Source: Lachnospiraceae bacterium
GTDB lineage: Bacteria; Bacillota; Clostridia; Lachnospirales; Lachnospiraceae
DNA: 47,394 bases
NCBI GenBank assembly: GCA_017621815.1
Contig: JAGASK010000037.1
Span: 1 to 47,394 of the forward strand
Direction of reading: 5' to 3'
Part shown: one piece after another, positions 1 through 8,641 of the stretch
How positions within the stretch are numbered: the stretch's first letter is position 1
Layout of the letters: the number at the start of each line of letters is the position of its first letter
Program-made: the position numbers and the translations under genes
Notes under the pieces: generated by a model
The model's database searches: none
What the model was told of the DNA's origin: nothing
What the model saw: the letters and a program-made list of their open reading frames with translations, nothing else

Positions 1-79
1 AACCACAGCTTTTACTGGTATTTTAACTCTAATTTCGGGTATTTCATATATTAAATCTTTATTTTTCTGTATTTCTATT

Positions 80-135
80 GAATTTACTTTTTCAAAGTGG
101 AATTTAATCTTGCAAAGTGGAATTTACTTTTTCAA
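80..135. repeat. Short direct repeats resembling an IS21-type element end
   Basis: The 16-mer GAATTTACTTTTTCAA occurs at 80-95 and again at 120-135. The 14-mer CAAAGTGGAATTTA occurs at 93-106 and 113-126, so two interleaved repeats tile the stretch. Multiple short repeats at the termini are typical of IS21-family elements. No istA or istB sequence is visible inside the window, so the element body would lie beyond the left edge. The family assignment is from memory of similar ends and is tentative; the repeats themselves are direct observation. Confidence 0.45.
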
Positions 136-170
136 TTCACCAACTTTTTTAAGTTTTTTTTAATTTTCCC

Positions 171-677
171 TTAGTGATTTATTACCTGGGGCAGCACCGA
201 ATCAACATCCACATAATAATGATTAAAATTATCGGCATCCACATAAACCTTCACCTGCTGGTCTTTCAGCAGCGGCCGCGGGTCGAAGAATAAGTCCCGG
301 CTCTTAAATATATGGATATTCCCCGCCATATCCTGATATATGCATTTAATAATGAAAGGATGCATCCCGTTCACTCTGACTGCACCGTTAAAAGTCACTT
401 CCGTAATTTCCGCCATAATATAATTTCCCGAATTCAGCAGTCTGCTGCTGCGCCGCCTTTTTTTGATATCATTAATCAAAAATATTAATCCAAGCACAAG
501 AAAAATCAGCCCCAGCAAACCAAAAATCGGCAAAAACAGCCAAACGGTCATCGGATCAATGTCTTTAAATACAAAAAATAATCCCACCATTGTTATGGAA
601 AAGACTGCTCCCACGATGGTAAAAACAATTCCTATTATCAACCATGCATTCATTCCTGTTTTTGCTTTTCTTTCCAT
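171..677 (-). CDS. Small two-helix membrane protein, DUF3592-like
   Basis: The product has 168 residues. Two hydrophobic helices lie at about residues 11-34 and 45-68, followed by a basic KKRRR stop-transfer stretch and a soluble C-terminal domain of about 95 residues rich in beta-type sequence. This layout resembles DUF3592 proteins, whose role is unknown. AGGA lies seven bases before the ATG. It starts 8 bases after the stop of the DMT exporter gene and is probably the last gene of the putP run. No catalytic motif is visible, so no function is proposed. Confidence 0.6.
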   Translation of the reverse strand: MERKAKTGMNAWLIIGIVFTIVGAVFSITMVGLFFVFKDIDPMTVWLFLPIFGLLGLIFLVLGLIFLINDIKKRRRSSRLLNSGNYIMAEITEVTFNGAVRVNGMHPFIIKCIYQDMAGNIHIFKSRDLFFDPRPLLKDQQVKVYVDADNFNHYYVDVDSVLPQVINH

Positions 678-685
678 AAATTTTC

Positions 686-1675
686 CTATTCCCTTTCATT
701 CTTTTTTAAATTCACATTAATCAGTACAATAGAGCCCAGTACCAGACAGATACCTGTCACATTCCATACATTCAGCGCTTCCTTATATATAATAACCCCT
801 ACCAGGGTAGCCACTACCGGTTCTACGGAAGCAAGCACAGAGGCAGTGCCGTTTTCCAGGCCTTTTAATCCTCTGGTATAGCTTAAATAAGGAAGCAATG
901 TAACAATCAGCACCAGAATAATTGTCTTAAATAAAACAGAAATATTACCCGAAAGTGCATTTGCAATCTTCCCCTGGTCTGCCAAAAAGAATGTACACAC
1001 ACTGCTGCACAGAAAAGTGTAAAAAGAAATAGTCAGTGAGGTGTAACCTCTTTCCAGTGCATATCTTCCGAAAATGCTGTAAAGGGCATATCCGAATCCT
1101 GCTCCCAGCCCGAATAAAATTCCTTTTGCCGAAAGCGCTCCTGCTCCGCCCACAATTCCCGAAACGAAAGAGCAGCCCAGAAAAGCCAGACAAAGAGCAA
1201 GTATTTTCTTCAGGTTTAGCTTTTCTTTAAACAAGAAGGCCGACATCAGCATCACAAGCGCCGGTGCGGTGTACAAAAGCACCGCTGCCACCGACAGTGA
1301 AGTCAGGGTCATGGTCTTAAAATAACAGTAATTAAAAAATGTCACACTGCAGGCACCGGTACCGATAAAACACCAGATATCTTTAAGCCTTATTTTAAAG
1401 GCCTTCCTGTTAAACAAGAGCATTACCAAAAGCAGACTGATGCAGGTAATGATACTCCGTATGGAGGTGATTTCCATGGAAGCCAGCCCTACTGCATTCA
1501 GACTTCTGACAAGCAGCCCCATAAGTCCCCAGAGACTCCCTGCCGCCAATACCAGACAACTGTTTACAATGCGTACCGTCTTATCGGACCAAAAAGCAGA
1601 AAGCTTCTGACCGCTAAGGCCGGAAGCTTTACTTTTCTTATTCAGCATCAAAATCGATTCTTCTTTGACTGACAT
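686..1675 (-). CDS. EamA/DMT-family drug/metabolite exporter
   Basis: This is a polytopic membrane protein of about 330 residues with roughly ten hydrophobic helices arranged as two EamA repeats. Such proteins usually export amino acids, nucleosides or other small metabolites through the inner membrane; the substrate cannot be read from the sequence. I place the start at the second of two adjacent ATGs (1675), because GAGGAG at 1683-1688 sits seven bases upstream. A longer reading from TTG at 1690 would put the start inside that ribosome binding site. The gene overlaps the 3' end of putP by 38 bases, which implies translational coupling with it. Confidence 0.8.
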   Translation of the reverse strand: MSVKEESILMLNKKSKASGLSGQKLSAFWSDKTVRIVNSCLVLAAGSLWGLMGLLVRSLNAVGLASMEITSIRSIITCISLLLVMLLFNRKAFKIRLKDIWCFIGTGACSVTFFNYCYFKTMTLTSLSVAAVLLYTAPALVMLMSAFLFKEKLNLKKILALCLAFLGCSFVSGIVGGAGALSAKGILFGLGAGFGYALYSIFGRYALERGYTSLTISFYTFLCSSVCTFFLADQGKIANALSGNISVLFKTIILVLIVTLLPYLSYTRGLKGLENGTASVLASVEPVVATLVGVIIYKEALNVWNVTGICLVLGSIVLINVNLKKNERE

Positions 1676-3191
1676 CATCAAACTCCTCAAGCATTTCCTC
1701 TGTGGGTGCCGGCGTAATAAGGCTTACTGCCACAATAAACAACAGGCTTACCGCAAATCCTACTGCTAAGGAATACAGTCCGGTAACGGTTCCTATTGTC
1801 TGACCGTTTATAACAGGCAGGTAGTCCCAGATAATAACTGTCAAAGCACCGCTTGCAATACCTGCTACCGCTCCCTGAAAATTAGTACGTCTCCAATATA
1901 AGGAAAGAAGTACCGTAGGGCCGAATGCCGCTCCCAGTCCTGCCCATGCATTGGAAACCAGCCCCATAATGGAATTATTGGGATTCAGCGCAATCAGATA
2001 AGCCAGCACTGCAATTACAAGAACTGTGATTCTGCTGATTCTGAATACAGTTTCATCCTTTGCATCCTTCCTGACAATTCCTTTTACAATATCCTCCGCC
2101 ACACTGGACGCGCTGACAAGAAGCTGGGAATCTGCTGTGGACATAATAGCCGCCAGGATTCCGCAAAGGAAAAGACCTCCTATAAGGGGAATCGATACGT
2201 CATCCACAAATAATTTAATAATCATATTGATAAATACTTTTTCTTCCTCACCGCCTGATAATACTTCGGGATAAAGATAAGCTCTTCCTATAATACCGAT
2301 GACACAGGCAAATACCAGGGAAAGGAATACCCAGATAATTGCAACTCCCTTAGACTTGTTCAATTCCTTTTCATTTTTAACCGCCATAAAACGCACAAGA
2401 ATATGAGGCATACCGCAATATCCAAGTCCCCATGCAAGTCCTGAAATAATGTCAACCGCCCTGTAAGGCTCTCCGCCGTTGGAGAAAAGGCTTAAGAAAG
2501 CCGCCGAACCTCCGGCCACGCCGCTGGCATCAATATTACTCATAATATTTTCAGCGCCTGTAATTGCATACGCCATAATCGGCACTACCAAAAGGGCAAC
2601 CAGCATCAGAGTTCCCTGTACAAAGTCCGTGGTACATACTGCCAGAAAGCCGCCCATAAAGGTATAAGCCAGAATAACAACAGCGCCAATGGTAAGTGCA
2701 AGCTTATAATCCACATTAAACACGGAATTAAACAGCTTACCTCCGGCTGCCAGCGCAGAAGCTGTATATACAAGGAAAAAGACTACGATTGTAACAGATG
2801 AGATAAACAAAAGAATCTTTTTCTTATCATGGAATCTGTTTTCGAAGTATGTAGGCAGGGTCAGAGAATTGTTTGCCCTGATGGTATAGCGGCGAAGCCT
2901 TCCTGAAATAAACAGCCAGTTTAAAACCGTTCCTATAAATAATCCAATCGCAATCCATGCCTGCCCCGTACCGAACGCATAAATCGAACCGGGAAGTCCC
3001 ATCAAAAGCCATCCGCTCATATCGGAAGCCTGCGCAGACAAAGCAGCTACAAAGCCTCCAAGGCTTCTTCCTCCCAGAAAATAATCCTCCGTATTGTTGT
3101 TCTTTTTGGCACAGAATGCTCCAATCACAATCATGGCCAGAAGATACAGCACAAATGCAAGAATAGTCCAGCCCAACGAATTTCCACTCAT
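1638..3191 (-). CDS. putP: Sodium/proline symporter PutP
   Basis: The 517-residue product belongs to the sodium:solute symporter (SSS) family and imports L-proline with Na+ across the cytoplasmic membrane. The N-terminal part matches PutP closely: FLGGRSLGGFVAALSAQASD, then MSGWLLMGLPG and the LTLPTYFENRF loop. About thirteen membrane helices are apparent and the length is usual for PutP. Its 3' end overlaps the downstream DMT exporter gene, so the two are probably one transcript together with the small membrane protein that follows. It is divergent from the DUF1015 gene. Proline is a compatible solute and a fermentation substrate in this group; which use applies here is not shown. Confidence 0.9.
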   Translation of the reverse strand: MSGNSLGWTILAFVLYLLAMIVIGAFCAKKNNNTEDYFLGGRSLGGFVAALSAQASDMSGWLLMGLPGSIYAFGTGQAWIAIGLFIGTVLNWLFISGRLRRYTIRANNSLTLPTYFENRFHDKKKILLFISSVTIVVFFLVYTASALAAGGKLFNSVFNVDYKLALTIGAVVILAYTFMGGFLAVCTTDFVQGTLMLVALLVVPIMAYAITGAENIMSNIDASGVAGGSAAFLSLFSNGGEPYRAVDIISGLAWGLGYCGMPHILVRFMAVKNEKELNKSKGVAIIWVFLSLVFACVIGIIGRAYLYPEVLSGGEEEKVFINMIIKLFVDDVSIPLIGGLFLCGILAAIMSTADSQLLVSASSVAEDIVKGIVRKDAKDETVFRISRITVLVIAVLAYLIALNPNNSIMGLVSNAWAGLGAAFGPTVLLSLYWRRTNFQGAVAGIASGALTVIIWDYLPVINGQTIGTVTGLYSLAVGFAVSLLFIVAVSLITPAPTEEMLEEFDDVSQRRIDFDAE

Positions 3192-3325
3192 AATCTTTCC
3201 TCCTCATGTAGTATTTCTTCTATAATAAATATCTTCCTATAAATATATATGACTTCCCCTTTTCCGTCAACAAAAAGTTTATTGTAGCGCAGTAGTACAG
3301 TGACACATTCCTTTATTTAAAGCAT

Positions 3326-3354
3326 TTGACGGGGGTTGCAATTCCCCTTATAAT
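3326..3354 (+). promoter_or_regulatory. Sigma-A promoter of the DUF1015 gene
   Basis: TTGACG at 3326-3331 and TATAAT at 3349-3354 are separated by exactly 17 bases. This is the best sigma-70-type promoter in the window. It lies 31 bases before the DUF1015 start codon at 3386 and rules out a start upstream of that ATG. Confidence 0.85.
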
Positions 3355-3385
3355 GAAACATACAATACCTAAGGAGGAAATTCAT

Positions 3386-4633
3386 ATGCCAAAAGTAATC
3401 CCTTTTAAAAGCATACGCCCTGCTTCTGAACTGGCGTCCCGCATTGCCGCCCTGCCCTATGACGTATATAACAGAAAGGAAGCCCTTGAAGAAGTAACAA
3501 AAGAACCCCTTTCTTTTTTAAGAATCGACCGTGCCGAAACACAGTTTCCCGATAATGTGGATACTTACGACGAACGTGTCTATGAAAAAGCAAAAGAACT
3601 GCTAACAGAATCTATTGATAACGGCAGTTTTATTATAGAAGAGATGCCCTGCTACTATATTTATGAGCTTGTTATGGACGGACGCTCCCAGACCGGCATA
3701 GTAGCCTGCTCCGATATTGATGATTATGTAAACCAGATTATCAAAAAGCATGAAAACACACGGGAAGACAAAGAAATTGACCGTATCCGCCATGTAGATA
3801 CCACAAATGCGCATACAGGACCCATTTTTCTTGCCTACCGCTCCAGGCCGGAAATAAATGAAATTGTGGAAGCTGCAAAGAAAGAGGCAGCGATTTATGA
3901 TTTTACTTCCAGTGACAACATTACCCACAGGGCATGGCGCATCAATAATGAGGACACCATTGCCCGCCTGCAGTCTTTATTTGAAGAAATACCCTGCACC
4001 TATATTGCAGACGGACATCACCGCTGTGCTTCCGCTGTAAAAGTGGGACTGAAGCGCCGCAGTGAGCACCCCGATTATACCGGAAAAGAAGAATTCAACC
4101 GTTTTCTGTCCGTTCTTTTCCCTGACGACCAGCTTGCCATTCTTCCCTACAACAGAGTTGTAAAGGACTTAAACGGCTATAAGGAGGATGAATTTTTCAA
4201 GGCAGTGGAAAAAGCCGGTTTTCATATTTCCGCTCCCCTTAAAAAGCCGGTCTCCCCCGGCAAAAAGGGAACCTTCGGCATGTTCCTTTCCGGTAACTGG
4301 TATCTCCTTACAGCAGATGACTCACTTTTGTCCCCTCATCCTGTAGAAGGACTGGATGTATCCATACTTCAAAATTATCTGCTCGGTCCCCTTCTGGGAA
4401 TTCAAGACCCCAGAACCGACAGGCGGATTGATTTTGTGGGCGGCATCAGGGGACTGCAGGAACTGGAAAGAAGGGCATCCGAAGATATGAAGATTGCCTT
4501 TTCCATGTATCCCACTTCCATAGAAGAACTGCTTAATGTGGCTGACGCGGGGCTTTTAATGCCTCCCAAATCCACCTGGTTTGAACCCAAATTAAGAAGC
4601 GGGCTGTTTATTCACAGTCTTGAAAAACAATAA
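3386..4633 (+). CDS. DUF1015 family protein
   Basis: This soluble protein of 415 residues has two hallmarks of DUF1015 (PF06245): the ADGHHR motif at residues 208-213 and a KHENTR...KEIDR segment near residue 121. The start follows AAGGAGG with correct spacing, and the promoter lies just upstream. The biochemical role is not firmly established as far as I know. In other anaerobes I recall DUF1015 genes lying near serine biosynthesis genes (serA, serC), and a ParB/SerK-like kinase relationship has been suggested. No serA or serC is next to it here, so the serine link is only an inference. It is monocistronic and closed by a bidirectional terminator. Confidence 0.8.
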   Translation: MPKVIPFKSIRPASELASRIAALPYDVYNRKEALEEVTKEPLSFLRIDRAETQFPDNVDTYDERVYEKAKELLTESIDNGSFIIEEMPCYYIYELVMDGRSQTGIVACSDIDDYVNQIIKKHENTREDKEIDRIRHVDTTNAHTGPIFLAYRSRPEINEIVEAAKKEAAIYDFTSSDNITHRAWRINNEDTIARLQSLFEEIPCTYIADGHHRCASAVKVGLKRRSEHPDYTGKEEFNRFLSVLFPDDQLAILPYNRVVKDLNGYKEDEFFKAVEKAGFHISAPLKKPVSPGKKGTFGMFLSGNWYLLTADDSLLSPHPVEGLDVSILQNYLLGPLLGIQDPRTDRRIDFVGGIRGLQELERRASEDMKIAFSMYPTSIEELLNVADAGLLMPPKSTWFEPKLRSGLFIHSLEKQ

Positions 4634-4634
4634 T

Positions 4635-4660
4635 AAGTTCGCAAAACGTACTTTCCATTG
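4635..4660 (+). repeat. 26-nt element also present in the cobN leader
   Basis: The 26 bases at 4635-4660 match the reverse complement of 40313-40338 with a single A/G difference. Both copies contain a hairpin-like core (TTCGCAAA then CGTAC), and both lie immediately upstream, in the same sense, of an intrinsic terminator. See the finding on this shared element. Confidence 0.7.
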
Positions 4661-4668
4661 ACAAAAAC

Positions 4669-4705
4669 AACCCGGAAGGTTAATTTATCATAAACCTTCC
4701 GGGTT
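4669..4705. terminator. Bidirectional terminator between DUF1015 gene and proB
   Basis: AACCCGGAAGGTT (4669-4681) pairs perfectly with AACCTTCCGGGTT (4693-4705) around an 11-base loop. On the minus strand it is followed by TTGTTTTTG, good for ending proB. On the plus strand the T tract is weaker (TTTCCTTT). Confidence 0.85.
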
Positions 4706-4709
4706 TCCT

Positions 4710-5519
4710 TTATGCTTTAAACAACGTTCCTATTTCTTCTCCGTTCAAAATCTTATTGATATTGCCCACATCATCCCCATTGGCAATTACCATATCCACG
4801 CCTGCCCCGCCTGCAATTTTAGCGGCGGCAACCTTCGTAGCCATGCCTCCTGTCCCAAAAGCAGTGTCAGCTCCCTTTGCCATGGCTTCCAGATTATCAT
4901 CGATACTCTCCACACAGCTGATAAATTTTGCATCTTTATTGTGTCTGGGGTCATCCGTATACAGACCGTCAATATCTGAAAGCAAAATCAGCAAATCAGC
5001 CTTCACCAGCTCCGCCACATTGGCAGAAAGCGTATCGTTATCGCCAAAGTTCTCCTCCTGTATCTGGTCGGTGGATATGGGGTCATTTTCATTTACAATG
5101 GTAATCACGCCCATGCCAAGCAGCTCCTGAAAGGTATTTTCGGCATTGGCCCTGCTGATTTCATTTAACATGATTCTTTTGGTAATCAATATCTGCGCAA
5201 TGGTCTGATTGTATTCCGCAAAAAGCTTCTGATAAATCATCATCAGCCTGGCCTGTCCTACTGCTGCACATGCCTGCTTCACGGAAAGAGTCTTCGGCTT
5301 TTCCTTAATTCCAAGGGCCTTTCTTCCGGCACCGATTGCACCGGAGGATACCACTACCACTTCCTTATCCTGATTCCTTAAGTCTGTCAGCACTCTGACA
5401 AACCGCTCCAGCTTTTCCAGATTCAGATTTCCTGTGCTCATATGAGTGATTGTGGAAGTACCAATCTTTATTACAATACGTTTTTTATCCTTCAAAAAAC
5501 TTCTGTCCACGACCTTCAT
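4710..5519 (-). CDS. proB: Glutamate 5-kinase, short form without PUA domain
   Basis: ProB phosphorylates L-glutamate to gamma-glutamyl phosphate, the first step of proline synthesis. The 269-residue product is an amino-acid-kinase fold. Visible motifs are KIGTSTIT near the N-terminus, SSGAIGAG, NENDPIST, FGDNDTLSA and GTGGMATK. Enzymes such as that of E. coli are about 100 residues longer because of a C-terminal PUA domain; this one ends at the kinase domain, as in several other Firmicutes. No proA follows, so gamma-glutamyl phosphate reductase must be encoded elsewhere. The ribosome binding site is weak. It lies 66 bases downstream of the ASKHA protein gene on the same strand. Confidence 0.92.
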   Translation of the reverse strand: MKVVDRSFLKDKKRIVIKIGTSTITHMSTGNLNLEKLERFVRVLTDLRNQDKEVVVVSSGAIGAGRKALGIKEKPKTLSVKQACAAVGQARLMMIYQKLFAEYNQTIAQILITKRIMLNEISRANAENTFQELLGMGVITIVNENDPISTDQIQEENFGDNDTLSANVAELVKADLLILLSDIDGLYTDDPRHNKDAKFISCVESIDDNLEAMAKGADTAFGTGGMATKVAAAKIAGGAGVDMVIANGDDVGNINKILNGEEIGTLFKA

Positions 5520-5585
5520 CCCTTCATGTATCCGTTCCGTTTCCTGCAGATTTGCTTTTCTTACAGAAACACCTTAATGATACTA

Positions 5586-7046
5586 TCAGAGATTCCGGAA
5601 AAAAGCAAGATGACATAAAAAGAACTCCTGAAACGCTTCTTCCTCTGCCAGCTCCACATGCCGGATTTCTTCCGCATAATTCTCCATATCCTCCACAATT
5701 TCTTCGGAAAGAAGCGCCATAGCTGCTCCTGTTCCTGCACAGTTTCCCGTATGGGAAATCCGCTCATCAGATACATCCGGCAAAAGACCGATTGCCACTG
5801 CGTTTTCAATCTTAATATAACTGCCGAAGGCTCCTGCCAGATAAATATGGGACAGTTCTTCCTTTCTTATCCCTTCCTTTTTCAACAGGACTTCAATTCC
5901 TGCCCGGATGGCGCTCTTGGCAAGCTGAAGCTGTCTCACATCTCCCGCCGTCAGATAAACAGGCGAATCACTCTCTGTCAATAAAATTCTGTTTTCTCCC
6001 TGATATGTGCCCAAACGTCTGCATATCTGCTCCGGCACTCCCGCCTTCCGGGCTTCCCCCGCATTTAAAAGATACCCGGTTTCATCTATAACCTTAAGCT
6101 TTCTTAAGACCGCAAGGGCATCCACAAGCCCCGAACCGCAGATTCCTTTGGGGCTGCCGCCGCCTATTACCCGGCAGTAAATATCCTGTCTCGGAAAGCT
6201 TCCCAAAATCTTTACCTCTTCAACAGCGCCTGCTGCCGCCCCCATTCCCTGAAAGACAGCCGCTCCTTCCAGGGCAGGGCCTGCTGCCGCAGAGCAGGCA
6301 TAAGACTTTTCTTTTCCGATTAAAAGTATCTCCCCATTGGTTCCGATATCCACTGCCAGCACATTTCTTCTGCTGTCCCTGATTTTTACATAAGTGTAAA
6401 CCGCAAGGGCATCGGCGCCCACATATCCGTCAATGGAGGGCAGTACCGTTATCTGCGCTTCCTGCAGAAAGGAAAATCCGAGTTCTCTGCCTTTTTTTCT
6501 TACACAGCCCGTATATTCTTTATGGAAAGGCGCAGCAGACAAGCCTTCAAGAGAAAGCCCAAGGAGGATTTCACACATGGCAGTATTGCCCACTGCCGTT
6601 ACCCTGCTTATGGGAAAATACTCCGAATCCTTCCCATCCCCGACTTTTCCATTATCCGTATTTTCCATGACGATACCTGCCTGTATGCACAGCCTTTTTG
6701 CAAGCTCTTCCATTTTTTCCACAATAACACTGTGAAGACGCTGCCTGTTTTCTTCTCCGCCTGTGCTGTAGGCAATCCTGCTGATTACATCACTTCCCGC
6801 AAATCGCTGGGGATTGACACAGGTTTCCGTTTCCAGCTGCACCTTTTTTTCCAAATCCCACAGCATGGCGGCAACCGTAGTTGTGCCGATATCAAAGGCA
6901 ATTCCATAACCTTCTCCCTCATCTGCCGAAAAGCCCTCAGGAAACAGGGAAGGCTCCCCCTTGCTTGAATTTATTTTCATTCCGGGATTTAAGCTGCACC
7001 CGTTGCAAGTTTCTTTTTTACATCCTGCACATTTTCTTTTCATCAT
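5586..7046 (-). CDS. ASKHA-domain (DUF4445) reductive activator of corrinoid proteins, ferredoxin domain absent
   Basis: The family (RamA/RACE type) uses ATP to reduce inactive Co(II) corrinoid proteins of methyltransferase systems back to Co(I). The 486-residue product shows ASKHA nucleotide-binding motifs: FDIGTTTVA near residue 52, VDIGTNGEI, GICGSGLVD and GAFGSYI. Typical members carry an N-terminal [2Fe-2S] ferredoxin domain. Here it is replaced by a short cysteine-rich head, KCAGCKKETCNGC (CxxC-x5-CxxC), which could bind a metal or Fe-S cluster. No corrinoid protein or methyltransferase is nearby, so the partner is unknown. proB follows on the same strand. Confidence 0.75.
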   Translation of the reverse strand: MMKRKCAGCKKETCNGCSLNPGMKINSSKGEPSLFPEGFSADEGEGYGIAFDIGTTTVAAMLWDLEKKVQLETETCVNPQRFAGSDVISRIAYSTGGEENRQRLHSVIVEKMEELAKRLCIQAGIVMENTDNGKVGDGKDSEYFPISRVTAVGNTAMCEILLGLSLEGLSAAPFHKEYTGCVRKKGRELGFSFLQEAQITVLPSIDGYVGADALAVYTYVKIRDSRRNVLAVDIGTNGEILLIGKEKSYACSAAAGPALEGAAVFQGMGAAAGAVEEVKILGSFPRQDIYCRVIGGGSPKGICGSGLVDALAVLRKLKVIDETGYLLNAGEARKAGVPEQICRRLGTYQGENRILLTESDSPVYLTAGDVRQLQLAKSAIRAGIEVLLKKEGIRKEELSHIYLAGAFGSYIKIENAVAIGLLPDVSDERISHTGNCAGTGAAMALLSEEIVEDMENYAEEIRHVELAEEEAFQEFFLCHLAFFRNL

Positions 7047-7186
7047 TTTATCTCTTTATCACTCCGAAATTCATCTGTTTTTATGCGCTCTTTATACAGC
7101 ATAACACAAACTTCTTGCTTTTTTAACCGATATTATCTATTATCATTAAAGAACTATCATTCTTGCATGAAAGGATTACATAACTC

Positions 7187-8050
7187 ATGTGGACAGCAGA
7201 CAACTGGAAAGATTATGAAGTAATAGATACCTCCTGCGGCGAAAAGCTGGAACGCTGGGGAAAATATATTCTCCTGCGCCCTGACCCTCAGGTCATCTGG
7301 AATACGCCGAAGCAGGCAAAGGAATGGAAAAAACTGAACGGTCATTACCACCGCAGTTCAAAAGGCGGCGGCGAATGGGAATTTTTTAATCTCCCACAGG
7401 AATGGAGCATTCATTACGGGGAGCTTACCTTTCATTTAAAGCCCTTCAGCTTTAAGCACACCGGACTTTTTCCTGAGCAGGCTGCCAACTGGGACTGGTT
7501 TTCCGGACTCATTAAAAAGGCAGACCGCCCTATAAAGGTCTTAAATCTTTTTGCCTATACCGGAGGAGCCACCTTAGCTGCCGCCGGAGCCGGAGCCGCC
7601 GTCACTCACGTAGACGCATCCAGGGGTATGGTAAACTGGGCGAAAGAAAATGCCGCTTCTTCCGGGCTTGCCGATGCTCCCATCCGCTGGCTTGTAGATG
7701 ACTGTGTAAAGTTCGTGGAAAGGGAGATACGCCGGGGCAATACCTACGACGGCATTATTATGGACCCGCCTTCCTACGGAAGAGGCCCCAAAGGCGAAGT
7801 CTGGAAAATAGAAGAAAGCATTTATCCTTTTGTGGAACTGACTGCAAAGCTGCTTTCCGATAAGCCCCTGTTTTTCCTGATTAACTCTTATACAACAGGA
7901 CTGCAGCCCGCAGTTCTTTCCTATATGATTCATACAACTGTTGTAAAAAAAGCGGGCGGACACGTGGAAGCCTCTGAAATCGGCCTTCCTGTCACCTCAA
8001 ACGGACTTGTACTTCCCTGCGGTGCTTCAGGACGCTGGGTGGCAGATTAA
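7187..8050 (+). CDS. Class I SAM-dependent methyltransferase (RlmI/RlmK-like)
   Basis: The 287-residue product carries the SAM-binding motif I NLFAYTGG (about residues 124-131) and the base-methyltransferase motif IV MDPPSYGRG near residue 193. The DPPSYG form and the preceding SFKHTGLFPEQ segment resemble the C-terminal catalytic half of 23S rRNA m5C methyltransferases such as RlmI and the PF10672 group. The N-terminal PUA-type RNA-binding domain of RlmI is not evident. A nucleic-acid or rRNA substrate is likely but unproven. It is divergent from the ASKHA gene and appears to be monocistronic. Confidence 0.75.
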   Translation: MWTADNWKDYEVIDTSCGEKLERWGKYILLRPDPQVIWNTPKQAKEWKKLNGHYHRSSKGGGEWEFFNLPQEWSIHYGELTFHLKPFSFKHTGLFPEQAANWDWFSGLIKKADRPIKVLNLFAYTGGATLAAAGAGAAVTHVDASRGMVNWAKENAASSGLADAPIRWLVDDCVKFVEREIRRGNTYDGIIMDPPSYGRGPKGEVWKIEESIYPFVELTAKLLSDKPLFFLINSYTTGLQPAVLSYMIHTTVVKKAGGHVEASEIGLPVTSNGLVLPCGASGRWVAD

Positions 8051-8105
8051 AATCCGCAGTACATTTCCGGCACAGACAACGATTCTTTTTTCTGACCCAT
8101 ATGCT

Positions 8106-8127
8106 GAGCCTCACTTTCGTGAGGCTC
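8106..8127. terminator. Hairpin between convergent genes
   Basis: GAGCCTCAC and GTGAGGCTC form a perfect 9-bp stem with a TTTC loop between two convergent genes. Neither strand has a strong T tract directly after it, so efficiency as an intrinsic terminator is uncertain. Confidence 0.5.
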
Positions 8128-8149
8128 TGATGCATGATAACAGACTTGC

Positions 8150-8641
8150 TTATAAATTGCGCAATCTGATTGCGCGAATCAGCTGTTTCACCGCATTTTC
8201 ATATCCGGGCACCTTTCTTGCAAGTATACTGTTTTCTGTATACACGTAAGGCACCCTGTCGGGAAAATACAGATACATTCTGACTGCGTAAAAAGCCAGC
8301 ATACAGATTATCAGCAGCGTAAAGAATATCTTAAAACCTTTTATTTTTGTTCCCTTTATATAACGGAAATAACCGCAGTAAACCAAAAACAGCACTATCA
8401 GAAATGCCATGGGATTGATATAGGCCGCTCTTTTAAATTGTCCCATAGCCATATACAAGAATGCCCTTGTAAGACCGCAGCCCGCACAGGGAAAGCCTGT
8501 CAGGTTTATCAGCGGACAGAAAGCGCTTCTTGTAAAATGCACGATCAGATAATACACAAGAAAAACAACTGCTGCCGGACTGTATTCTTTTATATCCTTA
8601 AAAAGGCGTTTAGCGCTTTCTTTTATCTTTTCCATTTTCAA
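8150..8641 (-). CDS. DUF2752 membrane protein
   Basis: The 163-residue product has the signature of DUF2752: a cysteine before a helix, then TGFPCAGCGLTRAF near residue 50, where C-x2-C may bind metal or form a disulfide. Three to four hydrophobic helices are evident. The biochemical role of the family is unknown. Its start overlaps the 3' end of ktrA by 32 bases, so it is probably the last gene of the ktrB-ktrA transcript. That arrangement suggests, but does not show, a link to ion transport. Confidence 0.8.
   Translation of the reverse strand: MKMEKIKESAKRLFKDIKEYSPAAVVFLVYYLIVHFTRSAFCPLINLTGFPCAGCGLTRAFLYMAMGQFKRAAYINPMAFLIVLFLVYCGYFRYIKGTKIKGFKIFFTLLIICMLAFYAVRMYLYFPDRVPYVYTENSILARKVPGYENAVKQLIRAIRLRNL

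Noticed and set aside
1676-1690. Longer start of the DMT exporter at TTG 1690
   Set aside because: The TTG overlaps the GAGGAG ribosome site that serves the ATG at 1675.
3326-3385. N-terminal extension of the DUF1015 protein from TTG at 3326
   Set aside because: That codon is part of the -35 element, and the ATG at 3386 has an ideal AAGGAGG.
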